Source of the DNA: Lenzites betulinus
Lineage: Eukaryota; Basidiomycota; Agaricomycetes; Polyporales; Polyporaceae
Assembly (NCBI GenBank): GCA_022264855.1
Contig: JABYQU010000001.1
Coordinates: 372,001 to 436,000, forward strand
Direction: 5' to 3'
DNA length: 64,000 nucleotides
Of the stretch, positions 59,112 through 64,000 are shown one piece after another. The notes under the pieces are model-generated. The model saw only the letters and a list, made by a program, of their open reading frames with translations. It was not told the origin of the DNA and searched no databases. The first letter of the stretch is position 1; each line of letters opens with the position of its first letter. The translations under genes were made by a program, and so were the position numbers.

Positions 59112-60842
59112 ATGGTTGCAGCAGGCACGCATCGGCTTCGCCAACGCGAGTTCGTCCACCTCGCCGATATCAAGGCTCGCTCCAGTGGGTTCGTCTCATG
59201 GGAGCGGGTCCGCCATCGCCAGGCGCACTGGCTCGTCGAGTGCATTGCCGAGTTCGTAAGTCCCTTCGTGTCCCCTTGTGCGCGTTGGCCGACGGTCCTA
59301 ACGGGAGTCTTGCGGGTAGATGGGCGTCTTCTTCTACGTCTACGCTGGTGAGCGCGTTGTGACCTCGCTACTGTGATTTTGATGCTCAACGACCTTGACA
59401 GGCGTGGGGTCCACTGCGTCCTACTTGCTCGCTAACACGACGGGCATGAATGGGATTGGGTCTCTGTACCAGATCGGCATTGCGTACGCCTTCGGCATCA
59501 TGTTCGCTCTTATCGTACGTGGGCCCAAGGAATCGCCATAGCTAATTTTGGGACTCACATTCCTTCTGCTCCAAGGTCTGCGCTCCTACTTCCGGAGGGC
59601 ACTTCAATCCTGCTATGACGATCGCCTTCACGGTGATGGGCCGTTGCACACCTAAGAAAGCAGTGCGGTGAGTCAATACAGGTCTGTTCATTGTGGGGTC
59701 GAGCTGACGGAGCTGGTGAAGGTACATCATCGCACAGATTCTTGGCGCGTACATTGCTTGCCTTCTCATTTACGTGCAATGGAAGGACCTTATCCAGGTA
59801 ACGCTTTTTCCCAAGGTTCCCCTTGTGCCTTCACACTTACGGCGGCGGCGTTACGCTCAATAGGAAGCCTCAAATATCCTGGAAGCAGCAGGAACTCTCG
59901 ATGCCGTCATGTTTACGGCCAATGGACCCGCAGGCGTGTTCGCGCTTTACGTCCCTCCAGGCACCAACCTCGGCCGGGTGTTCCTCAACGAGTTCGTCTG
60001 CGTGCGTATCATCAACCCTCTACATGCGCGCAGGGTTGATTAATGGCCCTTCTGGTTCAATAGGACTTTGTAATCGGTCTCGTTATCTGGTCATGTCTTG
60101 ATCCTACGAACTTCTCTGCGCCACCCGCGGCGGCGCCGTGGATCATCGCCTTCGTATAGTGAGCCGACCGCATCGCCGACAACGCATCCGTAGCTGACCC
60201 TGCTTCCAGCGCTGTTGTGGTTTGGGGTTACTCGCCCGTCGGAGGTACGTCGCTCAGGGCTGGTGCGGCGGAAAAGCGATCATCTCAAGTGACCGGTATG
60301 TCCCGGCGGATGAGGGTAGGAGAGAATCTACAGGCTGCGCGACGCCTGGGTTCTCGCCCATCCTCCTTCACCGGGCTACGACGGTCCACCCACGAGTCGA
60401 CTGTTCCCGCCGCACGGCTACGACACGCATACACTTTGCTCATGCCTCACATCCTCAGTCGCGACCAATGCTGCCCGTGACGTCGGCTGCCGTCTCATGG
60501 CTCTCACCATCTGGGGCAAAGCCGCGAGCGGTGGTTCGTACGCCGCTATCAGCGCGCTCACGAACATCCCCGCAACGCTGCTCGCCGCCGCATTCTACGA
60601 GTACATCCTCGCGGACTCCAGCCGTGGTACGTCCACGCTCTCTCGACGCGTCGCGCTTCTATGTGTCGAGGCTGATTAAATGACCCACGTACCTAGTCGT
60701 CACGCCCGCACATGCGGACTACCTCGCGGGCCACGCCGCGCACGAGGAGCATTGCCAGGGCGTCATCCTCGGGAGGTCCGTCAGCCCCGGCAGCCCCAGC
60801 CTCGACGGGAAAGCACAGGAGCAGACCATCGAGCACGTCTGA
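59112..60842 (+). CDS. Aquaporin / MIP-family channel 2
   Basis: A paralogue of the upstream aquaporin in the same orientation, about 1.25 kb apart. The start MVAAGTHRLRQREFVHLAD leads to WLVECIAEF, GVFFYVYAG, STASYLLANTTGMNGIGS, IGIAYAFGIMFALI, the first half-helix GGHFNPAMTIAFTV (canonical NPA), YIIAQILGAYIACLLIYVQW, FLNEFVCDFVIGLVIWS and the second half-helix VATNAARDVGCRLMALTIWG (NAA instead of NPA). It ends with SALTNIPATLLAAAFYEYIL and a tail closing at TGA 60840-60842. A 214-nt intron (60245-60458), four times the local norm, falls between SPVG and VATNAARD, where paralogue 1 has no intron. Both join in frame (PVGVATNAARD). Substrate unknown. Confidence 0.88.
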
Positions 60843-63092
60843 GCACGCGTCGTCGCGGTCTTCATTTCGGCATTTGGATAGGTCGCATCGGTGTATGCTG
60901 GAACGCACGAGCCTGGGTCAGCAAACGGATTACGGATGGTTCTAGTTGTATTCTAGGGATATGTACGTACCGAGTAGGAGTGATTGCACTGTGAGAACAC
61001 GATTCTCTTCACGCCTTGATACAGTGGGATGTCGCGGGAACGTTTGAGGATGTTATGAGCTGTGTCAAGGGGGGTCGCGACACGAACAAGTTCGCGAAAC
61101 TGTTCTGGAGGGATGGGAGGGGGCTTACATATAGTCGACTTTGAGTAAGCCACCACCGGTTATGCAAGTTGCCGGGAGCGAGACGACATAGTCAGCGAAT
61201 TTGAGCGCTTAGCTAATGTTCCCGATGGCCGAGTGAGGACGATCGAGACCTTTGATCCGTTCTTCCGAATGAAAGCCGGAGAGCCAGCGCGAGTCGTTGC
61301 ATGGCGCAGCGTGGAGGCAACTGGAGGCAAGGTTGTATCAGCAGTGCACTAATCCTGATATCTTGAGATCCCAGGAGGAATAGACACATATCTGGTACTT
61401 TGCGTCGAGGTGAGGGGGGCAGTTGGTTGCGGTCGCTGACATACTGGCCAGGTACTGTGCCCTGCATCTCAGATGAGGGCGGGAGGACAGTTTCAGGACG
61501 ATTTTGGATCTTGTTTGAGGTGAATCAAGAGCCAGTGCTTCCGGAATCCGGATGGGTCGGCAAGCGCGAAGATACGCCACTCTGGAGTTCAATATTCAGG
61601 AAGCAGCCGGCGGCACGTGCGACGGAGATATCTACGAGTTTCCGAGGGCCTAAAGGCGCCCACGTACGGAAGACAGTCAACCACCCAAGCCCTCCAAATA
61701 GAGGTGCGTAGTAAGATCTTCGAAATAATTATGACTGCTTTTGACTTCGGAACCTCTATTGCCATCGAAGGTCTTTCGCCGATCTCGCCGCAGCGTCGCA
61801 CCTTACTCAGCTAGGGCGTATACGCGCCGCTGCGGCGGTCCGAACGTACGGAGGGACACTACTTTATCTCATTGCTACGGAAGCAAACACAGTTAGCTGC
61901 ACCGCTGTACCTATGTATGGGTCATTTGCTCTCTAGTGAAAATTAGGGCTTGGCTAATAAGGCGGGTGTGCGGTACAGAACTTATGGCAAATACTAACGA
62001 ATCCGAAGCCGGCGGCTGTACATGTTATCCCGATAGATGGTGACGTCCATGAGAAGGCGTCCGGTACCATCATTATACACCGGTCGCTACTCGAAGGCGA
62101 CATGACGCCGTGTCCTGAAGAGGAGGGGTTAGTGCGCCTGCCTAATACCGGGATAAAGCTTAATTGTGGCCCCCAACTTCGTCGGTACCCGACGCCGATA
62201 TACCGAATGCAATGCACTTCCAAAATTAATTCATACTGACTCCCTGTCTTTGAGGCTATGGTGCGGCACCGTCCAAGAGATAGAGTCATTGCGAGTCGTC
62301 GCGGTCCTCCGACTTGTCGGGAGCGACGGCATAAGCGCGTGTATATGTCGCGGTCACGGGACGTAATGCGCGACGCGTTCTACGCGTACGCGGGGCTAAC
62401 GCGCACCTCTACAAATACAACCCTCTCCCTTAGAGCCGCGAATGCGTTACGGCACAATATCTATTGTGAGTCAGCATTCTCAGAATCCGTCGCACAAGTA
62501 CAATAGATGCTGACATCGTGAGCATGTCGTGGCCGCCGAAGCTGTTTGAGCGGCCCAATGCACTGGTACATGGCCATTTCGATACGGCACCTGAGGCCTG
62601 AGGCTGAGTACTACCCGCGCTTACATCCAACATTGTTCCTGAGGCGGTTCGCTGCAGCAGCCAGAGCGATGGTGACTCTGCGATAGTGCAGGAGTGTTCT
62701 AGGCACTGCAGCGTCGGCCCATGGCTGTGCGCGTTGACGGACGACCTCACAGCCAATACTGCTGAAGGACTGTTCTATTGTCAAGATGATACATTAGGTG
62801 TTCGCTATATACAGTGCCGTAGACATAACACAAATATCTTGTGAAGCAGTACAGGGGTACAGTGCGTCCGTTGTCGAAAGTATCCAAGATAGGAATAAAG
62901 TATAAGGGAATAATGTAGAGATAAGGCGTGGGGGGTAACAGTTGCTGCCTGGTATAGTGTACAAAACGTCCGGTTATGATGTGTGTGAGCTTAGGTATGA
63001 CAAGAAAGAGCAAGATCGAGAGCGAGGATAGCGATAGCGAGGGTGGCGGGCGGCGGGCGACGGGTGACGGGTGACGGAGTGGGTGAGTCCGA
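60843..63092. other. 2.2-kb region with no supported gene
   Basis: Short frames on both strands without domains. The part next to 63092 is the 3' flank of the dsRBD gene and includes a purine-rich stretch with GAGCGAGGATAGCGATAGCG words near 63020. Confidence 0.4.
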
Positions 63093-63441
63093 CTACCATC
63101 TGCGTCGGTCACCCTGGAGGGCCGCGAGGGTTTGTCGCGAAGCCTCTTCCCTAACAGCATTCTGGCTAGTGCCAAAAGCCCGGCCGTATTCTACGCCTCT
63201 AACTACGGAAAGTCAGAACCTGGTGGAATGAGCTGATAATGAAGGACGTACTGTATGCTATCGCTGTCCACATCGGCTGGTGTAATGGGCCGGATTGGCA
63301 TATGTCCCAAGTGAGCATATGTACGCCTCCATTGGCTTGGAGGTAGTTGTTAAGGCGCATGCGCCAGTCTACGTTGGCCAGCGGAATGTCAGCGCACGTC
63401 GAAGACAATGGCAGGAGCGACGTACGGTCTGCAGATGCCAT
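63093..63441 (-). CDS. Small double-stranded-RNA-binding-domain protein
   Basis: Two exons (63441-63252 and 63202-63093) with a 49-nt GT-AG intron give 99 residues. The first exon holds MASADRTSLLPLSSTCADIP, then RMRLNNYLQANGG, LTWDICQSGPLHQPMWTAIA. The splice rebuilds an Ile codon, and the second exon reads RGVEYGRAFGTSQNAVREEA, then SRQTLAALQGDRRRW. This is the alpha-beta-beta-beta-alpha plan of a dsRBD: the L-x-x-Y/H-L helix, W-T-A-x-x strand, G-x-x-Y-G turn, and the AxxxAA-type final helix. The whole protein is essentially one such domain. Single-domain proteins of this kind are frequent in basidiomycetes with no assigned role. The final helix has few of the lysines normally used to bind the RNA backbone, so RNA binding is inferred from fold only. 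Confidence 0.8.
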
Positions 63442-63520
63442 ATTGGTGGATGAGTGGGTGCGAGGTGGTGGTGGACTGAAGAGGAAGGTAACAATGACTG
63501 TGCTCGACCACCACGTCGGC

Positions 63521-63527
63521 CTTTATA
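63521..63527 (-). promoter_or_regulatory. Probable TATA box of the dsRBD gene
   Basis: TATAAAG on the minus strand lies 80 bp before the start ATG at 63441, followed by a CT-rich leader, supporting the gene model. Confidence 0.5.
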
Positions 63528-64000
63528 GGCTACTTTCGCGCTCTTCCGTGGATCTGAGGACGGTCGAATACACGTGAGTCACAGTATTGGGGGCACAGCA
63601 CACGGGCTGGTTATTCGACGACTCGGCGGATCCGGAGGATGGATACTAGGACGTACCGCTGGGCGTATGAGACGGTCTACGGAGCAAACCGTGTCGGCAG
63701 TCAGCCAGACATATGGCGCATATGCGTACGAAACGTACAAGACACTGATAAATGCGGAAACATTGCCCGGGGATGCGCCCACGCAGTGACATCAGAGCAA
63801 GCGCAGCGGCTGCTGTGCTTCCCGGCTCATCCGCCTGCGGGCGGGAGTTACTGGAAGCATATAGACAAGTATGTCGGGCTTCGACACCCTGCTACGTGCC
63901 CAGGAACTAAGATGAGTCACCGTGTCTGCCGGGCGAGAGGGCTGCGTTGACTCGATGTCCGCCGGGGCGCGGTACCATCATTGGCAAGGCCGTCCTCGGC
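63528..64000. other. Right edge, no supported gene
   Basis: Short frames on both strands (for example 63574-63789 +, 63579-63782 -) show no domain. Confidence 0.4.

Overview
This window is nuclear DNA of a filamentous basidiomycete, most likely an Agaricomycete of the Polyporales type. Genes are GC-rich and split by many short introns (mostly 49-65 nt). The gene content fits: a muskelin, a Zn2Cys6-type regulator, a sedolisin, GH2/GH79/GH5 glycosidases, a basidiomycete-type GT61, fungal aquaporins and a Ure2p-like glutathione transferase. No prokaryotic operon, CRISPR array, rRNA or convincing tRNA was seen.

Layout. 1-1036: 3' end of a muskelin gene (+). 1159-1785: prefoldin subunit 4 (-). 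2033-4258: sphingosine-1-phosphate lyase (+). 5435-8990: secreted GH2 beta-mannosidase (+). 9.0-16.7 kb: gene-poor, with one gag-like or orphan ORF (11001-11876, -), two relics of the same coiled-coil-like gene, and a cluster of GGATCAGGCAT repeats. 16781-19922: alpha-arrestin (+). 19.9-25.1 kb: gene-poor. 25162-26674: cytochrome c peroxidase (+). 27677-28912: ComA/phosphosulfolactate synthase-like protein (-). 30515-31386: Ure2p-like GST (+). 32608-34379: GH79 (+). 34811-37608: transcription factor with both C2H2-type and Zn2Cys6 fingers (+). 38807-40971: sedolisin (+). 41742-43497: O-fucosyltransferase-like type II membrane protein (+). 43819-46405: membrane-anchored GH5 exo-1,3-beta-glucanase (-). 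46.4-49.7 kb: no gene seen. 49752-51944: GT61-like glycosyltransferase (+). 52-56.4 kb: gene-poor. 56402-57860 and 59112-60842: two tandem aquaporins (+). 60.8-63.1 kb: no gene seen. 63093-63441: a 99-residue double-stranded-RNA-binding-domain protein (-) that only appears after splicing.

Themes. Five genes build or trim glycans (GH2, GH79, O-FucT-like, GH5, GT61). They do not form an obvious co-regulated cluster, but they fit wall remodelling and wood-polymer use. The others are housekeeping (prefoldin, S1P lyase, CCP, muskelin) or environment-facing (arrestin adaptor, aquaporins, GST, sedolisin).

The most interesting signals are three GC-AG introns supported by protein-family alignment (one next to a 9-nt first coding exon), the dual-type zinc-finger regulator, the spliced minimal dsRBD protein, a run of inverted repeats between the two aquaporins, and the degenerate duplicated region at 10-14 kb. 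All calls come from reading the sequence; no database search was run.
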